This document shows positions 1-36,846 of a DNA stretch of 64,000 bases, piece by piece. The position numbers and the translations under genes are program-made. Below the pieces are notes generated by a model, which was given only the letters and a program-made list of their open reading frames with translations, searched no databases and was not told the origin of the DNA. Positions within the stretch are counted from its first letter, which is position 1. Every line of letters begins with the position of its first letter. Source of the DNA: Erythrocercus mccallii (lineage: Eukaryota > Chordata > Aves > Passeriformes > Dicruridae); NCBI GenBank assembly GCA_013397435.1, contig VZRG01000303.1:496001-560000 (forward strand), in the 5' to 3' direction.

Positions 1-236
1 CTAATTAGCACCTCTGAGATATTTGTGGCATTTCTGTGGCTTTCAAAATTTTATCTGTATTCTTTCCTTTTCTGCCTTTGGCACTTTTAAGATTTTTATT
101 TTTTTTTTCTCCAAAGACCTTTTTGCATCTAAGCGTCTTGTTGAAGCCAAGCTGAAAACCCAAAAGATTAAGTGAAGCTTCTCCGCTGCGTGTTGACTTC
201 TTTATTACTGGAGGCTGGGCTGCGGGCTGAGCGGGG
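1..236. other. AT-rich upstream flank, no gene recognised
   Basis: This AT-rich stretch leads into the CpG island. I see no convincing exon. In other vertebrates MCM4 usually lies upstream of UBE2V2 on the same strand (established synteny), but nothing here can be assigned to it. TTTATT at 201-206 reads AATAAA on the - strand and could be chance. Confidence 0.5.
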
Positions 237-455
237 TTGTCAGGGCAGGGATGCAGCCACGGGAATTTGGTTCCCAGGTGTAATAGGAGCCCCGAGAACA
301 GACGTAGCGGGTGCCTGAAGAGAGATGCGTATGGGCAGGGGCTGGCGAGAAGGATACAAAGGGCGGAGAGCACGCCTGGGAAGGTCGCTGCCGACGGCTC
401 CCGGAGGAGCACACCCAGGCCGGCTGCCGGGACGGGGGCGCGTCTCGGGGGCCGG

Positions 456-478
456 CCCCGCCCCGCGGCCCCGCCCCG
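456..478 (+). promoter_or_regulatory. Tandem Sp1/KLF GC boxes
   Basis: Two exact copies of CCCCGCCCCG, 13 bp apart start to start, lie about 115-137 bp upstream of the UBE2V2 ATG. They match the family consensus for Sp/KLF zinc-finger factors. Function is inferred from motif and position. Confidence 0.7.
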
Positions 479-512
479 CGCGCTCCAGGGATGCGCCTGG
501 TCCTTCCTGGCG

Positions 513-546
513 GGAAGTGACGGAGAGGCTCCAAGGGGAAGTGACG
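513..546 (+). promoter_or_regulatory. Paired ETS/CRE-half composite sites
   Basis: GGAAGTGACG occurs at 513-522 and again, identically, at 537-546 (24 bp start to start, roughly two helical turns). GGAAGTG is the core of GABPA/ELK-type ETS sites, and TGACG is a CREB/ATF half site; the two overlap in both copies. Both lie within 80 bp upstream of the start codon, where such elements usually set the start site in TATA-less promoters. Confidence 0.65.
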
Positions 547-592
547 CGCGTGGCGTGCGGGCCCGGAGCGGTGTGGGGGGGGCTCGGACAAG

Positions 593-26472
<25,880 letters not shown>

Positions 26473-27088
26473 TTTTAGCTGATTCTCAAACTTCTGTCTT
26501 AAAACAACAACCTTCTACTCATGTAATGTCTTGATTAAATCTCACAATGCAAACACCCACACATTAAAGAATTTCAGCTGGTATACATGACCTGGACATT
26601 TGTAAGAATATATATAATATATGTATGCCCAACATGTTTTCAGGCACTATGGGAGAAAAAGGCAGCACAATTATTTTTTTTCTCTTATTGAGGCACTGTC
26701 ATTTAAGCATAAGCCTGAAATAGCCTATAATTGGAATTCAGGTTTTACAAGATGAAAGCATGACAGAAAGTGTCAGATTGCTGTGGAATAATATATGTTA
26801 CTGAAAATAATTTCTGGAGAGGCAAAATATAAATGGCATGCTTTATCCATCTTGCTTAGTAAAAGAGCTGCAGTTAAATTTGTTTTAAGGTAGCAGGTAC
26901 AGTGAATACCGTTGCTCATCTTGTTTAATTTTGCAAGGGTGTGGGTGCCGACTACTAGTAGTGTCACAAAGTATGTTCAGGATTGTTTTGATACCTGTAT
27001 TTATAAAATGGGGGGATTAATTTCTGTTAAGCAGCTCCTGTGTTACATGTATTGGACATGGCAAATATTTGTTTACAGTCTTTGTTCT

Positions 27089-27094
27089 AATAAA
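27089..27094 (+). terminator. UBE2V2: Poly(A) signal candidate 1 (AATAAA)
   Basis: A canonical hexamer 617 nt after the stop codon, followed within 25 nt by a modest U-rich stretch (TAAGTTTTAGTG). It would give a short 3' UTR. Confidence 0.5.
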
Positions 27095-27170
27095 CCATGC
27101 ATTTAAGTTTTAGTGAAACAAAGGAAATGTATGGATATGTGATTGAGATTAAAGTTAGTCTTAAAATGTA

Positions 27171-27176
27171 AATAAA
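27171..27176 (+). terminator. UBE2V2: Poly(A) signal candidate 2 (AATAAA)
   Basis: A canonical hexamer about 700 nt after the stop, followed by GT-rich sequence (TGTGGAAAGTGTCTGAG) within the window expected for a downstream element. Confidence 0.55.
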
Positions 27177-28143
27177 ATGTGGAAAGTGTCTGAGGCTGTG
27201 CCATTTCTATAATAGTCATGTAATATATGTACAGTAACTGGCAGAAGTAGTGGAAAGCCAAACATAATATTGCTGCTGGTGTTACATGCACCTTTTGTTT
27301 TTATCACTTTTGTATGCATAGTTTGCTTGAGAGGTCAAGATATTCCATATGTTGCAGGGGAGTGAGTTCTGTCATCTGTAGTATCACTTCTTTCAACAAA
27401 CTTGCACTCTGTGTGTGTGTATATAAATATATTTAAAAAAACAAACCCAAACACCAACCCCAAAATAAAAATAAACAAAACCCCCTGGCTTAACCATCTT
27501 CCCTTAAGTTCCCCTCCACATTCTTCTGAGAAATGAGCGTAACTTTCACTTTGCTTACTAGACCTCTAAGCAGTTTTCAGATCACATTGCTGAAGTCTGT
27601 CCTACTTCTCAGTCCTTTGTCTTGCTTTCTTGAATCTTTTCCTCTTTTATGTTGCCTTTTTTCCTTGTCTGTTCTGCTTTTGCCTTTTCTGAAACACACA
27701 AAAAAGAAACTTCAGGAAGCTTTACTAAAAATCACACCTGTGCTACAGATCATATTTCCATCTGCTTAACATGAATCATTTGCTGTGATGCCACTGTGTT
27801 TGTAGCTAGAAGCTTTCTGCGTTTGCTGCAGTCCTTAGTCTGTTTTTTCAATGTATTCTGTCTGGTGGGAACACTGGTTTTATTTCTGTTACTGATTTCT
27901 CATAAGCAAGTAGTTAATGCTGTTCTTTTGGATATTGCCTTCTTTCCCTGCCCCTCACCTTGGAGAATGCAAACCTTTGTTCATTTTGGTGAGAATATGT
28001 AACATGGGGAGTGAGTCGCTGTTTGCATTCAAAGTTTTAGTTAGTGGTTCTTTTGAGAAAGTGGATATAATCAAAAGCCATCAACAGCTAGGTAACTTTC
28101 TTTGATAAGCCTTTGCCTGTTTCTGATGTAAACAATGAAAAGC

Positions 28144-28149
28144 AATAAA
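28144..28149 (+). terminator. UBE2V2: Poly(A) signal candidate 3 (AATAAA)
   Basis: A canonical hexamer about 1.67 kb after the stop, followed 5-20 nt later by a strong GT/T-rich tract (GGTTTGTTG then ten T). It is the best-looking distal signal by hexamer plus downstream element. Confidence 0.5.
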
Positions 28150-28172
28150 CTAGGTTTGTTGTTTTTTTTTTA

Positions 28173-31100
28173 ATGGAAAGGTTTGATTGATATTTTGTCA
28201 ATTTATGCTTTTTAGACAAATTGGGCACTTCCAGAATTGATGGATTTATAGCTGCCAGCTACCTCGTGTCTGTATTTATATAACATATCATTTGTGATAG
28301 TTTGGCTGAAGTGCATTGCAACATTTTTTTTCCTTGTTTTAATTTGAATGATTTTGATGCCATTAAATCTTTCTTACACTAACACTGCTAATCTATATTT
28401 AATCAATTAAAGTAATGGAACTGTACAGTTCTGAGATGTGAATTTTTGGGAAGATTACAACATAAAATATTGAGAGAATGCTTGTAGACTATTATTTGGT
28501 TGGTAACATAATTTAAGAGACTGGCTTATTCACAGAGCATCCAGAAGAGCCTGTTGTTCGCATGAGTGTATGTGGTGCAAGGTGATGCTGTAATAGTCTG
28601 TCCATTTGTATCAGTGAGAATCTGCATATCCAGCTCTAAACAGATACATTTTGCAGAAGGAAAAATCGGTTCTGGAGGGACTTGAGCTGATCTCTGACAC
28701 TGGAGTATGTAGTACATGGATGACTATAAAAATATTCCTGTAGTGATCTTAGGTGTGTTGATTTTCCATTTTGCTCACACTGGGAGAACTCTGAAGTGTA
28801 ATTAATTATGAAATTTTAAAATGTCTTCAAATACTGCATAAAGTTCAGAGCGTCCTCAAAACTTCTACTACCTGAAGAAGATTTTGAAGCACTGTGTTTA
28901 CTCTCCTCCAGAAAAGTTACGTTTTGTGTCTGTCTGATCAGTGTTTACTTCAAATCTGCTTTCTCATATTCATACGGTTTCCTTAGGTAGCCCACTTAGA
29001 TGACAGAATTTTAATTTTCCTCTCACAAGTATGTAATTTGTGTTATATTCTTCTGACATTCAAGATCTGAATTTGCCATTGTTACCAAATGTGTTGTGGT
29101 TTATTTTTTTTTGTTCTTTTCAAACATATTTGAACATCTTGCAAAGCAGAGCACCATTTGAAGCCAATTGAGTAAGGGACGAAGCTGAAAAGCACTAAAT
29201 ACGTAATTCTTTTTGTGTTGGTGGTCATTGTTTGGGATTTAAACTGGCTTTGTTCTCTGAAGCATTGCCAAAGTTCTTGTGTTTTGGTTGTTCCAGACAG
29301 GAATACATTTTCTGTGAAGCAAAGAAAAAAAGCCAAAGATGGTATGATTCATACTTTGTTAAACCTTAAGATACAATGAGCAAGCCTATGGAAATAGCCA
29401 CATTACAAATGATGTGCCTTATTCATAGATAATAAAGTACAAAAAATGTTGCAAGGTGTGAAGTTACCAATGGCCTTGATTGCTCTCCTCTTCCTGAACG
29501 CAAGCTGAGAATGCTTTTCACCAAGCAAGACAGAGTCAGCAGTGCATCCCTCAACTACATAATGCACATTCCTCCTAAATGTTTGTTACTTGTATAGGTG
29601 ATACCTAAAGAAAATTCTGGTGCATATTATGACAGGTGATCATCTATAATGGTAACAACTGTATAATTTAGATAAGTTTGCATTTTACATGGTTACTTAT
29701 ATGGTGAGTTTGTAGCTATTTAGTAGCTTTTGGGACAATAACTCAAGGTCTAAAAATATTTGTTACCCTTCTCTTAGGCTCTCTTTTGATGCAGAAGACA
29801 CAGTAGGCCACCAGATAATTGTCCTGTGGCAGAGGCAGGATGTCTGACTACTGCTTGCTTTAATTCTGGCCTCTAGTTTTTGAAAACTCAGCCAGATTGC
29901 CCTGGTGTGTCTAATTTCAACTGCTAGAGGAGTAGCAAACTGGTACTAAGCAAGTCTGAATATGTGTTACTGTACCAAAGAAAGATGACTTAAAAGTCCT
30001 GTTGGTCTTTTATGTGAGTAAAATTCCAAATAGATCTGAAGCAGTGGGACAAAATATGTTTCTTTTCAATGTTTCTAAATAATGTGTTCAGAACTCTTGT
30101 GAAGCTTGAAAGATTTATGAGGTTGGGAGGTATTGGAGGAACATGACTGTCTGTAGTCTTTATTTAATAATAATGATAATAAATTAAAAAAAACTTTAAA
30201 ACTTGTTAATCCATCTGTTTTAACTCTGTTGAAACAATTGTGGGATATTTTTTTTCTGTTTCTTGTTCTGCTGATTGCCTTATTTCCTGAATCAATGTGC
30301 TGTACGTTTTCTCTTGAAGACCCAACTGATCATGGGCTGAAGGATGAAAATAACATACTTGACACTTTAAAAAACTCCCCACAAAACAACTTCTTATATT
30401 ACCATAGTGTTATTGTCATAGTGGTTTATAATTTTGTTGGCTTTTTGGTTTTGTTCTTTTTTTTTACTAAGTGGATGTATACTTTCAGCTCGATTTGTAA
30501 AGAGCTCTAAGTTTATCTAGAGTCAATTCTGTTCTTTAAAATACACATAAGCCAACTGTCAAGTAGCATTTCCATATTCAAGCAGTTCTATAGTTTTTGT
30601 GTTTACCATTTTAAAATAATGATAAATATTAAAAAAATTATATAAGTGACAAACTGTGTAAATGGATAACTTAATTGAAGATGTTGAGATAATGCACACA
30701 TAACCAGTGTTTTGGATCACTTGATAAAATTTGTGTTTTCTATACTAATTTATGACTTTTCACCATTTCTTAACAGCAGCATCCCAACCTTCTGCTTTTA
30801 ATGTAAGCAGTATGGATTAAATGTAAACATGGTTTTATAAACTATAATTTATAAACTATGTAGTTTGGTGTAGAGAACCCCAGACTGTATATTTGTTAAA
30901 TCAGAAGTACTAAAGGAATGGCTGTGCAGTCATACTATGAAGGTTTTCCTAAGCTGGTTTGTGCTTGTTCCCACTGTGCTCTCTGCTGATTGTTACAGAT
31001 GTGTAGGTATGCTGATTTAACACATTGGCTGTTTCAATTTTAATATTACTATTATTATATCCTATTATTATTTTTAAGCATGCAGGACTGACAAGGGAAG

Positions 31101-34100
31101 GGGGGAAGGGTTTGATTTCCTTCTGCAATTTCTACTAAAAATTATCAAGAAAAGAAACCTGGTAGAGGTAAACACATCTCTTACTGACTTGACTTGAAAA
31201 TAGCACATGAAGAATTTTCTGTATTTTTCCAATCGTCATAGAAATAGGAGCTGTTTCAATTAGGATGAGAGCTGCTCAAACAGTAGAGCTGTGAAGTTGT
31301 CATGGAAGAGGGTGTTTCTAGCAGATCTTCCAGCATCATGAAAATTGGGTTAATATGGGAATGAGGGTTCAGCTTCACGGAATGGCTTTGGGAAATGATG
31401 TTGGGTTTGGAACTCCTTAAAGTCAGCTTCACAGGACTTAACCCAATTCTCTTCATCTCTTTCACTTTATAAAGGTAGTATATTCCTGCATACAATTGTT
31501 AAAACACTGTGGTGAAGTACCAAGGCAGGTTGAGATGACTTTGATTCTCTTCAGTTTTAGCAGAACTTGCCACAATGAGGAGCTGTGGAAACCAAAAGCA
31601 TGGAAGTGTGCGGTGGTGGCAGCTGGCTCTTTAGTTTCCACATCCAAGTGGTTGGTGATCAGCAGTTTTGGGGTTCAATGTGTGCATGTAGTTAAGAGAG
31701 TTAATACTGTTCTGAGAAAAGTCTGTGCTGAAAGCTCTACTTTTGTAATGGTATTGGGCAAATTGCCAACAGCCCTGACCTTTTCTGGCCAACAGAGTCC
31801 TCCAGTGTTGTTTGCGCGACTGCAGTTTTGGGAGAGAGCATTATTTCCCGTCTCGGGGAGGTATGTTGCACTTTGAACTCTGGGACTGTCTACTTCTGAG
31901 AAATCTAAAATAACTCCTTGCCACAACATCACAATTTGAGGATTTGTGGAGGTGGTCGTAGTCATCTGGGGTTGTGTTTTCTGAAACAATTTCCTGTCAT
32001 GTACTTTTTTTTCTCTCTGAAGATTTGCAGATTAAATTTACTGTATCGTATGATACTGCTAACCTGTTGCATTATATGATATTTATTACAGTGTTATCAG
32101 AAGATGTTTCAACATCTATGTCCTTTAAGTCAGCATCATATGAATGAGTCATTACATTTATAGGAAAATTCTCATACCAAGTTAGTACTATACTTTCATT
32201 CCTTAAGTGCTGTAACTCTGAAATACTGAAATAATATGAAAGTTGATAGCCGTGACATTTCTAGTTAACAATGCCTTTATATCTCTGTTCAATGACTGTG
32301 ACAATTATTAGCTTCCTTGAGCTGTCATTCAGATTGCGCATTAAACACTCATTATTTGAAGTTCTGAGTGTCATCTCAATTAGTAGTGTAATGGGTTTTG
32401 ATCTTTGGAGTGGGATGCTGTGAACAGAGTACTGCTTTGGAAGCTCTTCATTCTACTATGCTGCTTTCAATCTGTTGAAAAATACATTATGAACTGCTCA
32501 TGTCCCTTAGAGTAGAAATGATTTCTTCTGACTTTTCAAAACCTCTTCACTTTTACCTTCTGATTTGTTTGGAATTGATGTGTTACTTGTGCAGCGTTAA
32601 CAACGTTAACTCGCAGTCTCTAATCCTTTATCATACTTCTGTGATTGTATGATCCTGTAGTATCTGTATGATTCTAGTATTAAAACTGAAGCCAACAAGA
32701 ATGGTGCCAACAAGAAGTGCACCATGCACTGCTTTACTTGACAGATGGACAGATCACATGTGCTTCACTAAATGAGCGTGTGGCTGAAGACAGAAGGGCA
32801 GTGGAGAGGGAAGAAATTCTTATCATTTATATACAACTCCTGACACCATTCAAAAAGTACATGGTTCTCTGGCTACTTAAAACTGAGATGCCAACTAAGT
32901 ATTTACATGGTTTTTTACATGCTTGCCACTACAGAGTTAAAATTACATTATAGAGCTATCTAGATAGAGTAGTGATCAGTAAGTAACTTGTGCTCAGGTA
33001 GGAGGGGTTTAGTACAACCATAGCAAGAATTAAGAGTTCTGCGGTAGGTGCTTTTGTGTGTAATAGCTGGAATCTGATTTATGTCTGTACTATTTAAAGA
33101 CAAGTGGCAAAATGTCTTAGTATTAAATTCATGCTGTATCTCTACTGTCCTTTGCTGGGTAGTTCTTATTTGCTCTGGCTTCTAATCTACCAACTTTTAC
33201 TTTGTATTTTTATAGTATTAGTTGGGGTTTTTCCATCCTGGTCTTTTAAGGGATAAAGAACACCTGATGCATTCATGCACATACTCTGGCACCTACAAAA
33301 CATTTAGGCAAATACAGTTGTGTTGTTCCTTCTTCTCGGTCGTTTGGGTGAGGAGTTAGATCAGCTAGCCCAGAACTGTTTTTTAGAATGGCCAGCTGCT
33401 GATACATGGTGGCTGCATTTCTGCTGTGCAACACACTTTGCCTGTCACCCAGATCACCAAATAGCAGCAGTCCAATCCTTTGCTGGTCTTTCTAGTTTCA
33501 AGGGAGCTACTTTCCAGGTCCTAACTGGAGGCAGCCTGGCTCAGCCTGCTTATCTTCACCAAGGAAGAGAGAGCTGTGCCAGTGCCTGCCCACCCTCCTT
33601 ATTCGGCCATTGCCCTTTTGCAGAGTCCCATGGCCTGCATGGAAGCTGCTTGGGAGGGGAACAAGGAGCTCTGTAGCTCCCAAGTGGGGTCTTGGCAGCT
33701 TAAAAGCTTGGGTTCTTCCCACACCTGGCCTTTCAAAACTCTTTCCTAACTGAGTAGAACTCAATTTATGACTTGACTCCTCAAAGCATTTACGCAAAGA
33801 AGCATGTAGATAGCTTTTTTTTCTTCCCTCCTTGTCTCCAAAGCAGTCATTCCCAATTAGGCTGTGCTGAGGTAAGAACACTTTAAAGTCAGGTAGCATG
33901 CCTTGCAGAAGTCAGAAATTAGTGAAAAGCCTGGGAACTGGTTGCAGCCTGGATTCTTTGGTCTCCTTACATAGGTGGGGACATTTTATCTTCCAGTATT
34001 GAGAAAGTATTTTTTCATCATTGTCTCTGATTTTCTTTATCCATGGCAAAACTTGAGTTTTGGAAGCTCTTGAGTAAGCAGAAAGATCCTTGGAGTTAAA

Positions 34101-34409
34101 AACATTGCAGAAAGCAATGCAGAACAATCCTTAAACTTCACAGAGCTAAAAATATATAATCTGAAATACTTTATAAAAGAAAGATGAAGACTCACGTTCT
34201 GCACTGGGAGGTGTTAGTGTATGTAAAGTGACAGCCAAAATGCATAGGTTTTGGGTCAAAGCTAATGTACAAGCTAATGAAGCAGTATGTATTCTTAGGA
34301 GAGAAATGTCTGGTGCAGAAGCTTTTACAACCCCAGTCTGCATTTGCCTTCATGTCTCTCAGTATCCAGGTTTCATCGTAAATGAACAAAGCTCTATGTG
34401 TGTATGTGT
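28173..34409. other. AT-rich intergenic, no gene recognised
   Basis: About 6.2 kb without a recognisable exon, RNA gene or clear transposable element. A further AATAAA at 29431 could serve a longer UBE2V2 UTR. AT-rich runs at 30160-30200 and 31030-31080 are low complexity. Overlapping open frames near 31256-31989 on both strands have no family features. Confidence 0.6.
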
Positions 34410-34911
34410 TCTGTAAGGCCTTGTCTGTCCTCTGGAGAATTGTCTCAACTGCTGCACCTCGGGGATGCAGCAATGCCTGTGGGAGTTGGACTGGCTGGGA
34501 CAGACAGTGAGTTGGCCTTGGCCAACTAGGAAGTTGGCATCAATCTGAGGCCATGGGAGATGGGATGTCAAGAAAGGAAACATTAGTTAGGTTATGGTGA
34601 GGAGAAGGGAATCATGGGAAAGGTTATGTAAATATGTTCTTGCCAAATAAGGTTATGTTTCAAGATCTTGTTTATGATTGGTTAACAGTACTTTACATAT
34701 AAGGCAATGTTTTGAGTTCTTGTTATTCATTGTTTCCCTGCCCTCAGATCTCACTGTATATATTGTTATGTTTGCCCCATTGTTCTGTCTTTTGAGGTTG
34801 GCTTGTGTTCTTTTGTTGGCTTGGGCTATTTATTAAAGTTGTCGCGCTACTCAGTCGCTCCCGTCCCTATTTCAATTGCCACCGCGGCTGGTCCGATCTA
34901 GTGTCACATCA
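34410..34911 (+). mobile_element. Solo-LTR-like sequence (endogenous retrovirus)
   Basis: The right end has the order expected of an LTR: a TATA-like TATATATTG near 34755, a poly(A) signal ATTAAA at 34832-34837, T/G-rich sequence, then a GC-rich U5-like segment with several CpGs (34841-34900), ending in CA at 34908 or 34911. TGGTGAC at 34913-34919 matches the first bases of a tRNA-Trp-type primer-binding site but does not continue. The left boundary is unclear: TGTAAGG at about 34412 is one choice. An alternative is TGCAGAAG at 34313, whose left flank CTGG is repeated after 34911. No gag, pol or env sequence is adjacent, so a solo LTR or truncated copy fits best. Confidence 0.55.
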
Positions 34912-36469
34912 CTGGTGACAAATGCTCCCCTGCAATCTCAAATCTTGCTTTGGTTTTCACCATCTAGCTTTTTAACTCTGGCCAATTGTGCACTGCTTCT
35001 CAGAGGTTCATGAAATATATTTCAGATGAGTGTACTAGTGGATTTAAATTGGCTACAGAGTAGTCCATGGGGAACAAATAATAAGGGGTCAAAGTTGAAA
35101 ATACATTCTTGCTCTATTTTGTTTTTTAAAATTTTAATGCACAAGTGGATGTTTGTGAGAAGTTGCACTACATCTGAGCCACTGCTGCAGAGACTGAGTC
35201 TGGTGGAAGAGGAGTTGTCATCTGGTTTTCTGGCAACTGGGGACAGCAAAGGCAAATGCTCAGGTGTGCTCTTACAGATGGGAATGATATTCCTGTTTGG
35301 GTAAAAACAGTCATCCTGTTACCTAACAAGTCATTGTGACATGGAATGAGGAATATCTGTGTCACCTGTGAGCAGTGTGACTTGGCCTCATCTGTTTCGC
35401 CTAGAAATGTTTCAGTGTTCCTCTCCCATCCCCCATCTGTATTGTTCAGTGGATTTTATATTTTTGTTTTGTGCTGCAATCTTTACAATACCCAGATCTA
35501 TTCACATATACTATTTGGTCTAACACAACTAGAAAATGACATGATACAAATTCCTATGTTCCAGAAATAAATGGACTAAATGGAGACCTTGGGGTAGCCA
35601 GTCTGGCATACCTGAATGAAACAGTGGTGGGATCCCTCCCAGCCAGGAGTTCTGCTCAGGTGCCTGCTTTTCTTGCCTGGCTTCTGTTTTCTTTTGCTCC
35701 ATTTAAAACTTGGAATGAGAATAGTTAAACCCAGCTTTTGTGCAAGCAGAAGTTAGCAGTCTAATCTCATTTTTGTGCTTAAACACAAAACTAAGGTCTG
35801 AGCTTCTGTTTGTGAAGTACTTGCCACTTTTTACATTATTAGTGTACGTAATCAGTCAGACACCGTTCCTTAATTCACCTTTCACTGGAAGGATTTAAGT
35901 GATCACACAATGCATATTTGTTGTCAGATAACTTCGTTATGGAGGTATTGGTGGCATATAGATTTATTTCCCCATATCTGAAGGAAGGTAACTTTTCTAA
36001 TGCATTTACTGTTGCTTATAGCTATTCACACAGTTTTCAGCAACAATTATTTTCTGCAGTCTTTGATTTCCACCTAGATCAATTCTCTTCAACTCGTTCT
36101 CTTTTTTGTTAGATTGGTTGTTGCCAGCTCTGCAATTTGCATAGTACTTTTGAAGTCTCTAGAATGAAAAGCCTGTTTGAGCTGGCAAAAAATGCCAGTC
36201 ATGGTGTAGGAAACTGGACTTAGGCCATTGCTGTATCTTGACATGGATGTACCCCCTGCCCTGGGCAGTGTTTCCTTCTTGACCGTGTGTTGTTACATTT
36301 GAGAAGCGTGAGTAGTGGACTACAAGGAAACTTTCAGCATTGCAAAACCATAGGTCTAAAAGACTTTATTTTGGGTAATTTGTATGTGGCTTGTGTAAAG
36401 AACTTTTCTTCTGTCTTGTTTAGTACTCACTGATTCACAACCAGGAACTATTTATGTTTCTTCATTGCA
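34912..36469. other. Intergenic, no gene recognised
   Basis: Unique-looking AT-rich sequence between the LTR-like element and a CR1 copy. Nothing recognisable. Confidence 0.6.
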
Positions 36470-36846
36470 TGGAAAAGAGAAGGCTCTGGGGTGACCTGGT
36501 TGCTGCCCTCCAGTACTTAAAAGGAGCCTATAAGAAATATGGAGAGAGACTATGTACAAGGGCATGTAGTGACAGGACTACTAAGGGAGAATGCCTTAAA
36601 ATTGCCAGAGGGTAGGTTTAGATTGGATATTAGGAAGAAATTTTTCACTATGAGGGTGATAAGGCACTGGAACAGAGAAGCTGTAGATGCCCCATCCATG
36701 GAAGTGCTCAAGGCCAGGTTGGATGGGGCTCTGAGCAACCTGTTCTAGTGGAAGGTGTCCCTGTCCAAGGCAGAGGGGTTGGCACTAGATGATCTTTTAG
36801 GTCCCTTCCAACCCAAACTGTTCTGTGGTTCTGTGATTCTATGATT
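36470..36846 (+). mobile_element. CR1 LINE 3' end, + strand
   Basis: The sequence runs from GAGAAGGCTCTGGGGTGACC through GGTAGGTTTAGATTGGATAT, the CACTGGAACAGAGAAGCTG segment and CTCAAGGCCAGGTTGGATGG to GATGATCTTTTAGGTCCCTT, and ends in diverged octamers TTCTGTG/ATTCTATG at 36825-36844. The earlier part is the end of the CR1 ORF2 (reverse transcriptase C-terminal region), with frames broken by substitutions and indels. It is 5'-truncated. Confidence 0.92.

Larger units (their letters stand above)
26473..28172 (+). other. UBE2V2: UBE2V2 3' UTR (extent uncertain)
   Basis: AT-rich sequence after the stop, with several polyadenylation signals; the most distal one considered is at 28144. The end cannot be fixed by reading. 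It includes an A/C-rich low-complexity stretch at 27431-27485. Small open frames in it are chance. Confidence 0.6.

Noticed and set aside
27431..27485. A/C-rich stretch as the tail of a retroposed gene copy
   Set aside because: It is interrupted by many C runs and lies inside the UBE2V2 3' UTR with no inserted coding sequence before it; low complexity is the simpler reading.
31256..31989. Overlapping open frames on both strands
   Set aside because: They shadow each other, have no recognisable domain and no CpG promoter or poly(A) arrangement that fits a gene.
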